A stretch of 11,780 bases of DNA from Nitrososphaeraceae archaeon (GCA_030038695.1 JASHSN010000127.1:1-11780), one strand, 5' to 3'; numbered from the stretch's first letter, positions 1-7,182 are shown. The notes: generated by a model from the letters alone, not told the origin. Numbers and translations: made by a program.

Positions 1-1427
1 ATTATCTTTTCAAACTATCATATCCTTATGGTGTGATAAATGGAAAAGAGGATTTCGTTGTAGCAGATACAACTCATGAAATCATGAGTTTAATCGCACT
101 TAGAATTTTACCGGAACATTGGAAATACAATATTAAAAAAGATGAAGTTGAGGTGGTGGTTAGAAAGATTGAAAGGGAATCTGACAATATCATACAGCAG
201 GCGATACAAAAGACCAAAGATCGTGTCCAAAGTGAAGGTAGACGAGATAAACCTCTAGATTATAATTTCGAGTGCGACGTATACGATCGATTACAAGGTA
301 TCCTGACAGGGCTTGCAAGTCGTATTATGAAAAAATACGAGTGCCCAAGACGTGTGGTTACTGAAATTACAATCACAAATGTACCTAAATTTCATGAAGG
401 AACTGTTGACGCCATATTGGAATATCCAGGTAATAAATACGGGCTTGTGGACTGGAAAACATATGACCTTAATCCTGCAAATAGCAGTGGTAAGGAAAAA
501 TGGCAATTACTCGCAAATTTGTTCTTAGCTAATTACCGATACACCAAGAACGAAGACGAATGGGGAAGTTGCTTATTCGGCTCAATCGTTTTTTATAGAG
601 GCGCATTTATGCCAAGGTTGCCATTATCTGAAAAAGCTATCCTAAAGCTCAAAAAAGAGAGACAATTCGCCTATGATATGATGTGTGGCAACAATCCAAA
701 ACCTGAAAGGCCTGACTTTTGTGCTGTATGCGATATAGGAAAGACGAGATCAGCCGAAGAGTGTTACCGTTATCGACAAGAATCGTATCTAGCTAAAACA
801 GGCCAATTGCCTGCAGACTACGATAGAATCCGACGTTTTACACTAGCAACTCGGTATAAAATATGCAGAGAGCGTGGTGAGACATATAGACACAAGTTTG
901 TGATCTCACAAATGATACAGCAGTTCGGAGAAGAAGATGCGTTAAATTTATTGGAACATGCAAAAATTATACACAGAAATTACAGGTTCGATAAAATTGA
1001 AGTGAGCGCTAACAGAGACTCATTAGTTTATTTGACTAAGAAAGATAGCACTGACAAGGAATTCTATGTTGAGAGCCGCAAGATAGTTAGAATCATACGC
1101 AAAGAAAATAGTATCCCTCTATTGGCTTGTGTGAACAAAAACGGTAGCATATATAGTGTGAAACCAGATACCTTGATAGTCGATTTTCGGAAATATACAA
1201 CCCTGCAACATGCAAAAGAGCAATTGTTTTACGGAGATCCCAACGATTATGAACTGATAGTCATACCTGACGAAATCAATCTCACACGAAGGATGCTAAA
1301 TCCGTTGCATCTGCTACATAGGCTGGCTGCAGATAAGATAATACCAACTTTGATTTGTCGAGATACAGGGGCTGTGTTCCCCAGCGGCACATCCGATGAT
1401 GTTATGGGGGGCGAAATTCAACCCTGA
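1..1427 (+). CDS. Cas4/Dna2-type Fe-S PD-(D/E)XK nuclease (5' partial)
   Basis: The reading frame is open to the left edge (first full codon at base 3). A GTG at 33 could start it, but the upstream residues (YLFKLSYPYGV) read like the stretch between the first Fe-S cysteine and the motif-I histidine of Cas4/Dna2 nucleases, so the true start is probably outside the window. Numbering from the GTG: H15 (motif I), E111, D126 in GTVDAIL, D140-x-K142 in LVDWKTY (catalytic DxK), Q158 with following aromatic residues (QxxxY-like motif), then C230-x2-C233-x10-C244, fitting the three C-terminal ligands of a 4Fe-4S cluster. Residues 250-464 form an extra region resembling the linker/barrel part of Dna2. 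The family cuts single-stranded DNA ends or flaps during replication and repair. The frame stops 30 bp before the helicase ATG, and the helicase frame overlaps it. Class is well supported; exact role is inferred. Confidence 0.85.
   Translation, partial: YLFKLSYPYGVINGKEDFVVADTTHEIMSLIALRILPEHWKYNIKKDEVEVVVRKIERESDNIIQQAIQKTKDRVQSEGRRDKPLDYNFECDVYDRLQGILTGLASRIMKKYECPRRVVTEITITNVPKFHEGTVDAILEYPGNKYGLVDWKTYDLNPANSSGKEKWQLLANLFLANYRYTKNEDEWGSCLFGSIVFYRGAFMPRLPLSEKAILKLKKERQFAYDMMCGNNPKPERPDFCAVCDIGKTRSAEECYRYRQESYLAKTGQLPADYDRIRRFTLATRYKICRERGETYRHKFVISQMIQQFGEEDALNLLEHAKIIHRNYRFDKIEVSANRDSLVYLTKKDSTDKEFYVESRKIVRIIRKENSIPLLACVNKNGSIYSVKPDTLIVDFRKYTTLQHAKEQLFYGDPNDYELIVIPDEINLTRRMLNPLHLLHRLAADKIIPTLICRDTGAVFPSGTSDDVMGGEIQP
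1406..1412 (+). other. Slippery heptamer G GGG GGC between nuclease and helicase frames
   Basis: In the nuclease frame the codons are atG GGG GGC, an exact X XXY YYZ heptamer. A -1 slip leads directly into the helicase frame, which is open from 1400, and bypasses the nuclease stop at 1425. A 5-7 bp hairpin (TTGATTC/GAATCGA, 1434-1453, one wobble pair) lies downstream, but its roughly 21-nt spacer is longer than usual for stimulatory structures. A lost G in a homopolymer would look the same. Confidence 0.55.
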
Positions 1428-1456
1428 TCCGACTTGATTCAGAGCAGAATCGAATC

Positions 1457-2821
1457 ATGGATTGGAGACTGGGATCGAAAGATATAGCCGCGGTAGTAGG
1501 TCCACCTGGTTGCGGCAAAACCACCATAGGTAGTGCATTAGCGGGTAACATGATTATTGACGGATTCGCTGACAAAGTGCTATTAACTGCTTACACCAAT
1601 GCAGCTACTGACGAGTTCGGTCGAGAGCTTTGCGTTCTTCTAGGTGATACGATTGCAAGTAAGTTATGTGTTAGGGCCGGTAACGGTGATGCTGCTGATC
1701 GTTCATTACCAATACCTTTTAGTAACGATGTGGAGTTAATCAGGTCCAAGAAAATTATACTTTGCACGATTCTCTCCCTTCCTAGATTACCTAAAGATAC
1801 AAGATTCGATAGACTGATAATAGATGAAGCTAGCATAACAAAGATCGATCAATTATTGATTCCACTACAGATGAGTCTGAGTTCTTCCTCCAATCCTAGA
1901 TCATCATTTTTTTACAAATCAAATCTGACTACTAACGATTATAGGTTACCGAATTTACAGCAACAACTAAAGGAGTTAATGAATTTTTTAGGTCAGTGTG
2001 GTGTAGCAGCTACTGTTGTGGGCGATCCAAAGCAATCACAACCTATCAGTCTCAGTGGCGATGGCGGAGCCGACGGATATTACAACAGTCTTAGCGCTAT
2101 TGAGTGGATAATAAACTCAGCAGGCCATGATACATTACATATTACCCATCGTCTACCAGATAAACTTGCCAACCTTGTCGATGACTTTGCTCAATATGGA
2201 GGCTTAATATCAGCTCCAGAAGTTGCCGGAAGAAGATTAAGTCTTACTAATATGTACGCATTGGAAGATGAATTTAAGCAGATCCTAGATCCGGCCGAAG
2301 TTGTTACCTGGTTAGATATGCGTGCCAGCGAAGAAACACCTTCGAAGGAGAGCTCTTGGATCAACCAAGCAGAAGCAAGGGCATGCGCAAAAATATGTAG
2401 ACAGTTAGTAAAACTGATGCCCCGTCCACAACAACCGAAAGAAGAACAACGTATTGTTATAATCACAAGATTTACTGGCCAAGTCATGGCCATACGAAAT
2501 ATCTTGGCCCAAATGGGTTTATTTGAGAATCGCGACATTAGAGTTACGACTACAACTAGTGCACTTGGAACTCAAGGCGATATTGTTTTGTTTTCTTTGG
2601 TGAGAAATAATCCAGAGAGATATCTTGGAGCAGCCGGAGCATTACAAGACCTAAATGTCTCCATTTCGAGGGCCAAGAAAAAGTTGATCATTGTAGGCAG
2701 TTTTGATATGATGACAAATGGTTACTGTGGTCACACTAAAACCAATTATGCAAGAAATTTAGCACACCTCATAGAATCAAAGTATGGAGAAGTGATAGAG
2801 GCACCTTTAGTTTTAAAATAA
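1457..2821 (+). CDS. Dna2/Upf1-like SF1B DNA helicase (C-terminal half of split Dna2-like protein)
   Basis: The superfamily 1 helicase motifs run in order: Walker A GPPGCGKT (15-22), Ia around LLTAYTNAATDE (42-53), Walker B IIDEAS (121-126), motif III VVGDPKQSQP (187-196), motif IV region around THRLPDKLANLVDDF (230-244), motif V TTTSALGTQGDIVLFSLVR (365-383) and motif VI NVSISRAKKK (400-409). This is the AAA_12/UvrD_C_2 layout of Dna2, Upf1 and SMUBP-2 helicases, expected to move 5'-3' on single strands. The first in-frame ATG is 1457, but the frame is open from 1400 and the residues just upstream (LIRLDSEQNRI) look like the SF1 Q motif, about 20 residues before Walker A as usual. Initiation at 1457 would lose it, and no ATG, GTG or TTG lies further up in the open frame. 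The helicase is therefore probably made as a fusion to the nuclease, or the unit is broken. Confidence 0.88.
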   Translation: MDWRLGSKDIAAVVGPPGCGKTTIGSALAGNMIIDGFADKVLLTAYTNAATDEFGRELCVLLGDTIASKLCVRAGNGDAADRSLPIPFSNDVELIRSKKIILCTILSLPRLPKDTRFDRLIIDEASITKIDQLLIPLQMSLSSSSNPRSSFFYKSNLTTNDYRLPNLQQQLKELMNFLGQCGVAATVVGDPKQSQPISLSGDGGADGYYNSLSAIEWIINSAGHDTLHITHRLPDKLANLVDDFAQYGGLISAPEVAGRRLSLTNMYALEDEFKQILDPAEVVTWLDMRASEETPSKESSWINQAEARACAKICRQLVKLMPRPQQPKEEQRIVIITRFTGQVMAIRNILAQMGLFENRDIRVTTTTSALGTQGDIVLFSLVRNNPERYLGAAGALQDLNVSISRAKKKLIIVGSFDMMTNGYCGHTKTNYARNLAHLIESKYGEVIEAPLVLK

Positions 2822-3145
2822 TACCTGTGCCTGGTCGCTATAGAACCTGATTCCTATAGACAAAATTCCTTATTTCACATGTTATACCGAATAGTTTTCA
2901 TTATTGTTAAATTCTCATTATAATAATGATGCATATATATATTCGGCGAATCAGCGAACCACCCGGTAGATGCTGCAATATGTAATATAGCATAAAATGA
3001 GGGAGTTCTCCGCTTATATTCCATCGAAATATCTTTACGAGATTAGCATGGTCTAATCCAGCTACCTCGATCTCTCTTTCGGAGCGTTTTAAATATATAG
3101 GATGGGTAGTGGAGCAGTTAGAGTCTTAATGCTGTTGTAGGCTGA
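2822..3145. other. Intergenic region between convergent helicase and surface-protein genes
   Basis: 324 bp between the convergent 3' ends, without a convincing gene. It holds two AT-rich TATA-like tracts (around 2932-2943 and 3088-3099). A 49-aa reading frame on the - strand (2875-3024) lies 64 bp downstream of the second tract but shows no recognisable motif. No tRNA T-arm or CRISPR-like repeat was seen. Confidence 0.4.
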
Positions 3146-4366
3146 TCACCTGTATATCAAATTCATAGTGACCCCGTTTGCATTATCGAATACAATTGAC
3201 TGTTGGTTGTTGTTGCATAAGAATAGATTCGTAATAGAGCTGACTTCATCCGAATTCCCGGTAAATGGGTTTGTACCGCTAATGTCTGAGCCAAGGCTTG
3301 TTTCGTAAAGTGAATTCTGGTCTAGATTTGATCCTCTTATTTGTGTTAGATCTAGTATTACAGCGTGTTGAATTTCGCCGTCTGAGATTTGAGCTACTAC
3401 GATGTTTTGCTGTGAGCTACTTGGAAGATTTGCTGTAATGTGACCTCCTATTACACTGTATGGCTCTACATCCGCGAGGGGAAATAATGCACCACTTGAC
3501 ATTGAAGAGTTGGCTAGCTTGACAATTAGTAAGTCGGTTAAAGGTTGCTGTGGGGCAGAAACGGTATTTTCTGTAATTATCTTGTTCAGCTCGTTATTCC
3601 TGATCAAATTGTTTACTTCATTATTTATCCTGACTGATTGTTTTATTATCTGCTCATTGGTTATACGTGTTCCGGAGCTACTGATAACATTGAAATTGGC
3701 ATTGCTTTCCGCTCCCTGATCGATTTTGGTTTTCGGGTGAGTCACAAAAGATGGTGATGTAGAGCTATTGCTTGATAAAGATGCTGCCTCGTATCCATTA
3801 CAATACTGGTCGCTATGACCAGTCGGACAACTAGTACCTGGGGCATTCTGTCCATCTGAATAGCCTAAATTATAACAAGATGGATATCCTTTCTTATCAC
3901 AATGTGTCTCGTCGACTGGACCGGCAATGTTCTTGAGATCAGAATTGTCTACGCTACTCGCGCCGTTGCCCCCTAAGGAAGATGAAGATGATGAATTGGA
4001 GGATATTGTATCTGATGTGTTATTGCTTGATAAAGATGCTGCCTCATATCCATTACAATACTGGTCACTATGACCAGTCGGACAACTAGTACCTGGGGCA
4101 TTCTGTCCATCTGAATAGCCTAAATTATAACAAGATGGATATCCTTTCTTATCACAATGTGTCTCGTCGACTGGGGAATCAACACTTGACGTATTTTCAG
4201 TTGATTTCTTCGCTAATAATTCATCATGTGTCCGGGACATAACGCATACTGATGAAATCATTATCACAGCTACAAAGATCGTGATTAACCCTGTCCATGT
4301 TCCTATTCTTTTATTATTTATCAAAGAACTGCTATATTCAGTGTAATTCTCTTTCCATATATCCAT
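3146..4366 (-). CDS. Membrane-anchored surface protein with duplicated Cys-rich GYxDG/CPxGHS repeat
   Basis: The function is unknown. A short N-terminal stretch (1-22) precedes one hydrophobic segment (about 23-43), consistent with a signal anchor leaving most of the 406 residues outside the cell. Two nearly identical 51-residue modules (65-115 and 150-200) each contain four cysteines (71, 79, 95, 104 and 156, 164, 180, 189) and the pattern CDKKGYPSCYNLGYSDG then CPTGHSDQYCNGYEA. The even cysteine number outside the membrane suggests two disulfides per module. The linkers are Ser/Asn-rich and low-complexity, so they may be glycosylated. Residues 210-406 form a separate region with one cysteine, a predicted helix around 236-266 (INNEVNNLIRNNELNKII) and a beta-rich tail. 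The modules resemble a motif found in many secreted thaumarchaeal proteins (recollection, not searched). The ATG start is supported by the charged N terminus before the TM segment. Confidence 0.75.
   Translation of the reverse strand: MDIWKENYTEYSSSLINNKRIGTWTGLITIFVAVIMISSVCVMSRTHDELLAKKSTENTSSVDSPVDETHCDKKGYPSCYNLGYSDGQNAPGTSCPTGHSDQYCNGYEAASLSSNNTSDTISSNSSSSSSLGGNGASSVDNSDLKNIAGPVDETHCDKKGYPSCYNLGYSDGQNAPGTSCPTGHSDQYCNGYEAASLSSNSSTSPSFVTHPKTKIDQGAESNANFNVISSSGTRITNEQIIKQSVRINNEVNNLIRNNELNKIITENTVSAPQQPLTDLLIVKLANSSMSSGALFPLADVEPYSVIGGHITANLPSSSQQNIVVAQISDGEIQHAVILDLTQIRGSNLDQNSLYETSLGSDISGTNPFTGNSDEVSSITNLFLCNNNQQSIVFDNANGVTMNLIYR
3766..3919 (-). repeat. 154-bp direct repeat, copy encoding module 2
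   Basis: The copy matches 4021-4174 at 152 of 154 positions with a spacing of exactly 255 bp (85 codons). The two differences lie in third codon positions (a Tyr codon and a Ser codon), so the encoded peptides are identical. This indicates a recent in-frame duplication or ongoing gene conversion. Confidence 0.95.
4021..4174 (-). repeat. 154-bp direct repeat, copy encoding module 1
   Basis: This is the partner of 3766-3919 and encodes residues 65-115 of the surface protein. The identity ends sharply on both sides: the flanking Ser/Asn-rich linkers differ between the copies, so the duplicated unit is the Cys-rich module itself. Confidence 0.95.
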
Positions 4367-4371
4367 TTTCG

Positions 4372-4379
4372 AATATATC
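4372..4379 (+). promoter_or_regulatory. TATA-like box (AATATATC) for the 45-aa CxxC ORF
   Basis: The box is centred about 26 nt upstream of the ATG at 4401, the distance expected between an archaeal TATA box and the start of a leaderless mRNA. It is only 6 bp outside the start of the divergent surface-protein gene, too close to serve that gene in the usual way. Confidence 0.45.
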
Positions 4380-4400
4380 TATTGAGTATTACAATAGAAC

Positions 4401-4538
4401 ATGAAGCCGGGGAATATATATTGCAGTAAATTCTATCTAATTCATCAAAATGCCGAAGTCGTACTCTTCGATTCATCCGATGGTGAGAGGATCAAATGTA
4501 TACGGTGTGATAAATTCCATTTTAGCATTTTTCAGTAG
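4401..4538 (+). CDS. Candidate 45-aa CxxC microprotein
   Basis: A short ATG-started frame encodes MKPGNIYCSKFYLIHQNAEV followed by a segment ending in IKCIRCDKFHFSIFQ. The C33-x2-C36 knuckle, with C8 or H40 as possible further ligands, is typical of tiny archaeal zinc-binding proteins. The start follows a TATA-like box by about 26 nt, fitting leaderless transcription. It is divergent from the surface-protein gene (34 bp apart) and upstream of the small secreted protein at 4639. A second 42-aa frame starting at 4450 overlaps it but lacks cysteines and looks less protein-like. No family is recognised, and a chance ORF is possible. Confidence 0.45.
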   Translation: MKPGNIYCSKFYLIHQNAEVVLFDSSDGERIKCIRCDKFHFSIFQ

Positions 4539-4603
4539 AATGCGTGACTATAGTTCTCATATAATCGTTGAGCATTAAAATATGGAATAAAAATTCGAAA
4601 TTC

Positions 4604-4611
4604 AAATATAC
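4604..4611 (+). promoter_or_regulatory. TATA-like box upstream of small secreted protein
   Basis: AAATATAC lies 23-31 nt before the two candidate starts at 4631 and 4639 in an AT-rich stretch, consistent with a near-leaderless transcript. Confidence 0.35.
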
Positions 4612-4638
4612 TTAATAACGATAACGTAAAATGAAGTA

Positions 4639-4953
4639 TTGATACTCTATGGTGCATATCTCATTGTCCTGGTATTTCTTTTACTACTAAGTTTGAAGGA
4701 TTTGAATACTCAAGCGATGGCGTTCGGTGCTGACATAAACGACCAACAGACCATCCAACATAGTGAATGCAAGGATAATAGCACTAATTGTCCTATCGTT
4801 AGCTCATCAGATATTGTAATGTCTACACCGAATGATAAGCAGAAAGGTGATACGAGCTGGCAAGCAAATTCCAATAGTCATAATCTAGTTATGAGATATC
4901 CCCACGTAGTCATGAGACAAGCCGGTACGCCTTTCCTCCTTCCTTTTCCTTGA
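4639..4953 (+). CDS. Small secreted or membrane-anchored protein, unknown function
   Basis: 104 residues beginning with a very hydrophobic segment (about 5-19, LVFLLLLSL core) followed by a polar stretch, typical of a signal peptide or N-terminal anchor. A possible cleavage region is near the AMA-FGAD sequence (26-32). The remaining roughly 75 residues are Ser/Asn/Asp-rich with two cysteines (C44, C51) that could form a disulfide, and end in a Pro/Phe-rich tail (TPFLLPFP). The only start near the beginning of the open frame is TTG at 4639. An ATG at 4631 in another frame ends after three codons, so a small indel or a TTG start must be assumed. No family is recognised. Its neighbour, the surface protein at 3146-4366, is also exported, but no functional link is shown. 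Confidence 0.55.
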   Translation: MILYGAYLIVLVFLLLLSLKDLNTQAMAFGADINDQQTIQHSECKDNSTNCPIVSSSDIVMSTPNDKQKGDTSWQANSNSHNLVMRYPHVVMRQAGTPFLLPFP

Positions 4954-5132
4954 AACTGTCTGATAGATTGACGAATCTTCAGCTTCCCTGTTTCTAGAGA
5001 AGTGTTTGTACATTCTTATGATAGATGGGGTAGATAATCAAAGGTTAGCGTCGTTCAAAGCAAAGCCAGTACCATTTTATTGCTGTGAATAGAAATCTCT
5101 CTTTATGATCTGTAAAGTATCACGTGACAAAG

Positions 5133-5140
5133 CTATATAT
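5133..5140 (+). promoter_or_regulatory. TATA box (CTATATAT) for the zinc-ribbon gene
   Basis: A good archaeal TATA match lies about 26-33 nt upstream of the ATG at 5166. It overlaps the further-upstream candidate starts (GTG 5124, ATG 5139), which would then not be transcribed, so the box favours the start at 5166. Confidence 0.5.
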
Positions 5141-5165
5141 GTCAACTCGGAGGGAAGTGCTGTTT

Positions 5166-5423
5166 ATGGTTAGCATTTTTAGGCGTTGGAAACCAAAGGG
5201 ACAAATGTATAGCCTAAAATGTTTTCAGTGCGGGTCTGGTTTTCTTTCAAGTTTTAACCTTGAAGCTCCAATCTGCGGCAAGTGCTTGCAAAGAGCTAAA
5301 TCCTTAGATTCGACTATTGACTACGAAAATCCTTGTAGTAGATGCGGTAAGAAAGGTGTCATCTATGGAAAGGAAATGTGCCATACGTGTTATTTTGGAT
5401 TCCAAAAGGGTGACGACGTATGA
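5166..5423 (+). CDS. 85-aa double CxxC zinc-ribbon protein
   Basis: The protein has eight cysteines as four CxxC knuckles: C19-x2-C22 with C37-x2-C40, and C57-x2-C60 with C72-x2-C75. Each half fits one four-cysteine zinc site, the second with the classic CSRCGKKG...CHTC layout. The N terminus is basic (FRRWKPKG), and Tyr/Phe residues follow each ribbon. Such small archaeal zinc ribbons usually bind nucleic acid or serve as protein-interaction modules, but no specific family is recognised. The frame extends up to GTG 5124, but the TATA box at 5133-5140 and a GGAGGG about 11 nt before ATG 5166 argue for the shorter form. It is a single gene in an otherwise gene-poor stretch. Confidence 0.7.
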   Translation: MVSIFRRWKPKGQMYSLKCFQCGSGFLSSFNLEAPICGKCLQRAKSLDSTIDYENPCSRCGKKGVIYGKEMCHTCYFGFQKGDDV

Positions 5424-5785
5424 TTCACAAAATCGTCACAATTATGGAAGGCTTATAGCTCGAAACGGGGGACACGGTGTGACAGATGTAACATAGAGTC
5501 GATTCTTTAAACTTATTAAAAAAATAGTAAGAATCCTTAATATCAGTGGATACTAATAATGTAGTAGAAGTTCATTGTGATATATTGCTATCAGAAGTAT
5601 CCGAGAATTAGACAGATAAGAAATAGATAACAAAAAACCATTTTGATGATACAAACAACCAACAAAAAAAATTTCCGAGGGAGATTAAGTGTCAATATAG
5701 AATTTCCACTGTAGAGAGAGCTTGTGTTCCAACATGATAGCTGCGGATTGTGTGATTGAAGGTGGCATCTGCAAGAGGGATAGTA
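5424..5785. other. Gene-free stretch between convergent zinc-ribbon and TRIC genes
   Basis: 362 AT-rich bp between convergent 3' ends. It contains a 7-bp inverted repeat GATTCTT/AAGAATC (5501-5507 and 5529-5535) with an A-rich loop, which could help end the zinc-ribbon transcript, and an A8 tract discussed separately. No coding frame longer than about 30 residues with recognisable content was seen. Confidence 0.4.
5664..5671 (-). terminator. Possible poly-T terminator for the TRIC gene
   Basis: Read on the - strand this is a run of eight T, about 115 nt past the TRIC stop, followed by further T-rich sequence. Archaeal terminators are often simple U-tracts. It is the first long T-tract after the gene. 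Confidence 0.35.
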
Positions 5786-6430
5786 CTAAGTTCTTGCCCT
5801 TGGTAAATTCCATTTAAATCTCATTGCCGTAAGCCTAACCAATATCACCAAGAGTATTGATGGTATAGCAACAATATTTAGATTAAAACCCATTGTTAAT
5901 AAGATGAAAAATGCTATTATTCCTACAAAACTCGCTGAGGCGTATAACTCTTTAACTAAAACAAGAGGTATTTCATTTACTAGCAGATCCCGCAATATTC
6001 CTCCTCCCACTGCAGTTAAAGTTCCAGCGATTGCCATAATGAAAAAGTTCAATCCAAAGAGGTTGTACGCAAAGGTGGCTCCTATGATTGTAAACACACC
6101 TAGGCCTACCGCATCAAATTTCAAGAATAAATTCCAATGCTTTTTTATCGAAGGATAAAGAAAGAAAATTATAATTCCAGTTCCTATTGTCACTATTAAA
6201 TAGGAAGGGTTGATTATTGCATTAGGCGGCAATATTCCAATTATTATATCTCTGACAACCCCTCCAGCAATTCCGGTTATAGTGGCGAGAATGATGACGC
6301 CCACGATATCTGCGTTATGTTCAATCGCCTTAAACGCCCCAGTCACAGCAAATGCCATGGTACCAAACAAGTCCAATATTTCAATCAGCAGGGGTGACAG
6401 ATGCGGCAGAATTTCCACCAATCGGTTCAC
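5786..6430 (-). CDS. TRIC/YicG-type trimeric intracellular cation channel family protein (UPF0126)
   Basis: 214 residues with about seven hydrophobic segments and the two inverted half-repeats of the prokaryotic TRIC fold: the first carries FGTMAFAVTGAF and GGVVRD (56-61), the second FDAVGLGVFTIIGA and GGGILRD (142-148). In this family the glycine motifs break helices that line a monovalent-cation pore within each subunit of a trimer. The length matches the usual 200-220 residues, so it appears complete. The start is GTG at 6430; no other ATG, GTG or TTG occurs before the upstream in-frame stop. It lies 116 bp downstream of the UPF0147 gene on the same strand, so co-transcription is possible but unproven. 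Family assignment is secure; the physiological role in archaea is not established. Confidence 0.92.
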   Translation of the reverse strand: MNRLVEILPHLSPLLIEILDLFGTMAFAVTGAFKAIEHNADIVGVIILATITGIAGGVVRDIIIGILPPNAIINPSYLIVTIGTGIIIFFLYPSIKKHWNLFLKFDAVGLGVFTIIGATFAYNLFGLNFFIMAIAGTLTAVGGGILRDLLVNEIPLVLVKELYASASFVGIIAFFILLTMGFNLNIVAIPSILLVILVRLTAMRFKWNLPRART

Positions 6431-6546
6431 CTTACTACTTTGTAGTATTAAGGTGCAGCTCGCTTCTGCAAATTGCTTTCTCCCCGTAATTCATTCAAAG
6501 ATGATGCGGGTTGAGACCGGAAAATCCTCCCATTAATAAGGAAGTG

Positions 6547-6882
6547 TTATTCTCTTATCCCTTCAAGGTGCGAGACAACCTGCCAAAGCATTGTTCTGAT
6601 ATGTGATTCTATCCTCCTATCTTGACTCATGTTATCTAGTATACTGATTGCGTTCGCAACTCGAATAGACAAACTAAGATTTTGATCATTATTTTTCAAC
6701 AGATCAAGCAGTTCATGGATTCTACTTTTTGAATTCCGGTTGATCTTATAAGAGTAATTCGCATTAATATTTTCTAATGTATCAACTGCAGCTGATAAGC
6801 TTTCTTGGTTAGTTTTTCTCCGTAATGATTCTTTTTCTTCCCTTGATATCTTTTTTGGTGCTGCTTTTTCAGTAAATATCAT
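6547..6882 (-). CDS. UPF0147 family protein
   Basis: A 111-residue helical protein whose C-terminal part (about 55-108) matches the archaeal UPF0147 pattern: a leucine-rich helix, a short loop, SIRVANAISILDNMSQD, then ESHIRTMLWQVVSHLEGI, where the typical family reads P-x-H-x-R-T-x-x-W-x-x-x-S-x-L-E. The family is a small, widespread archaeal helical bundle of unknown role. The N-terminal 50 residues are charged and longer than in short members. The ATG at 6882 follows a GAGG element about 17 nt upstream and a TATA box about 60 nt upstream. It may be co-transcribed with the TRIC gene downstream. Confidence 0.8.
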   Translation of the reverse strand: MIFTEKAAPKKISREEKESLRRKTNQESLSAAVDTLENINANYSYKINRNSKSRIHELLDLLKNNDQNLSLSIRVANAISILDNMSQDRRIESHIRTMLWQVVSHLEGIRE

Positions 6883-6942
6883 TTCAACGTATACCTTCCT
6901 CGCCTATATCACCTGTGTGGTCTACCATATAAGCGAATCGAC

Positions 6943-6952
6943 TTTTATATAA
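6943..6952 (-). promoter_or_regulatory. TATA box (TTATATAAAA on - strand) for UPF0147 gene
   Basis: A strong archaeal TATA match about 60-70 nt upstream of the UPF0147 ATG; transcription would start near 6920, giving a short leader of about 40 nt that contains the GAGG element. The core is nearly palindromic, so it could also act rightward, but no clear gene follows on the + strand within 300 bp. Confidence 0.5.
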
Positions 6953-7182
6953 CAATATCGTCAGAATTAGCATCTATTCTGTCCAGGCTGCAGACAATAA
7001 ATGCGTTTCCGGCCTGTATGTAGAGCACGGCGTGAAGGATTGGAGTGATTATGTTGAATGATCTTATCCTGATCGATGGGTAACATTATGAAATTGCTGA
7101 TGCACTCGTTACGAGGTGGTACTTGTCGGCTTTTGCATAATCTGTTATTAACGATGAATATGAAGTAGGACTCGGGGGGCTC

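Noticed and set aside
1..2821. CRISPR adaptation or defence module based on the Cas4-like nuclease
   Set aside because: No cas1, cas2 or repeat array is visible, and the neighbouring helicase points to a Dna2-like repair unit. A defence role cannot be excluded but is not shown.
2875..3024. 49-codon frame on the - strand with a TATA-like tract upstream
   Set aside because: The TATA tract is about 64 bp from the start codon, there is no domain or compositional signal, and it ends just past the convergent helicase gene. Conservation data would be needed to revive it.
3766..4174. CRISPR-like repeat array
   Set aside because: There are only two copies, each 154 bp and fully protein-coding; they are domain duplications.
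4450..4578. 42-codon frame starting at ATG 4450
   Set aside because: It overlaps the better supported CxxC frame at 4401 and has no promoter at a sensible distance or recognisable motif.
5124..5165. Upstream GTG/ATG starts for the zinc-ribbon protein
   Set aside because: They overlap or precede the TATA box, so they would not be in a transcript started from it.
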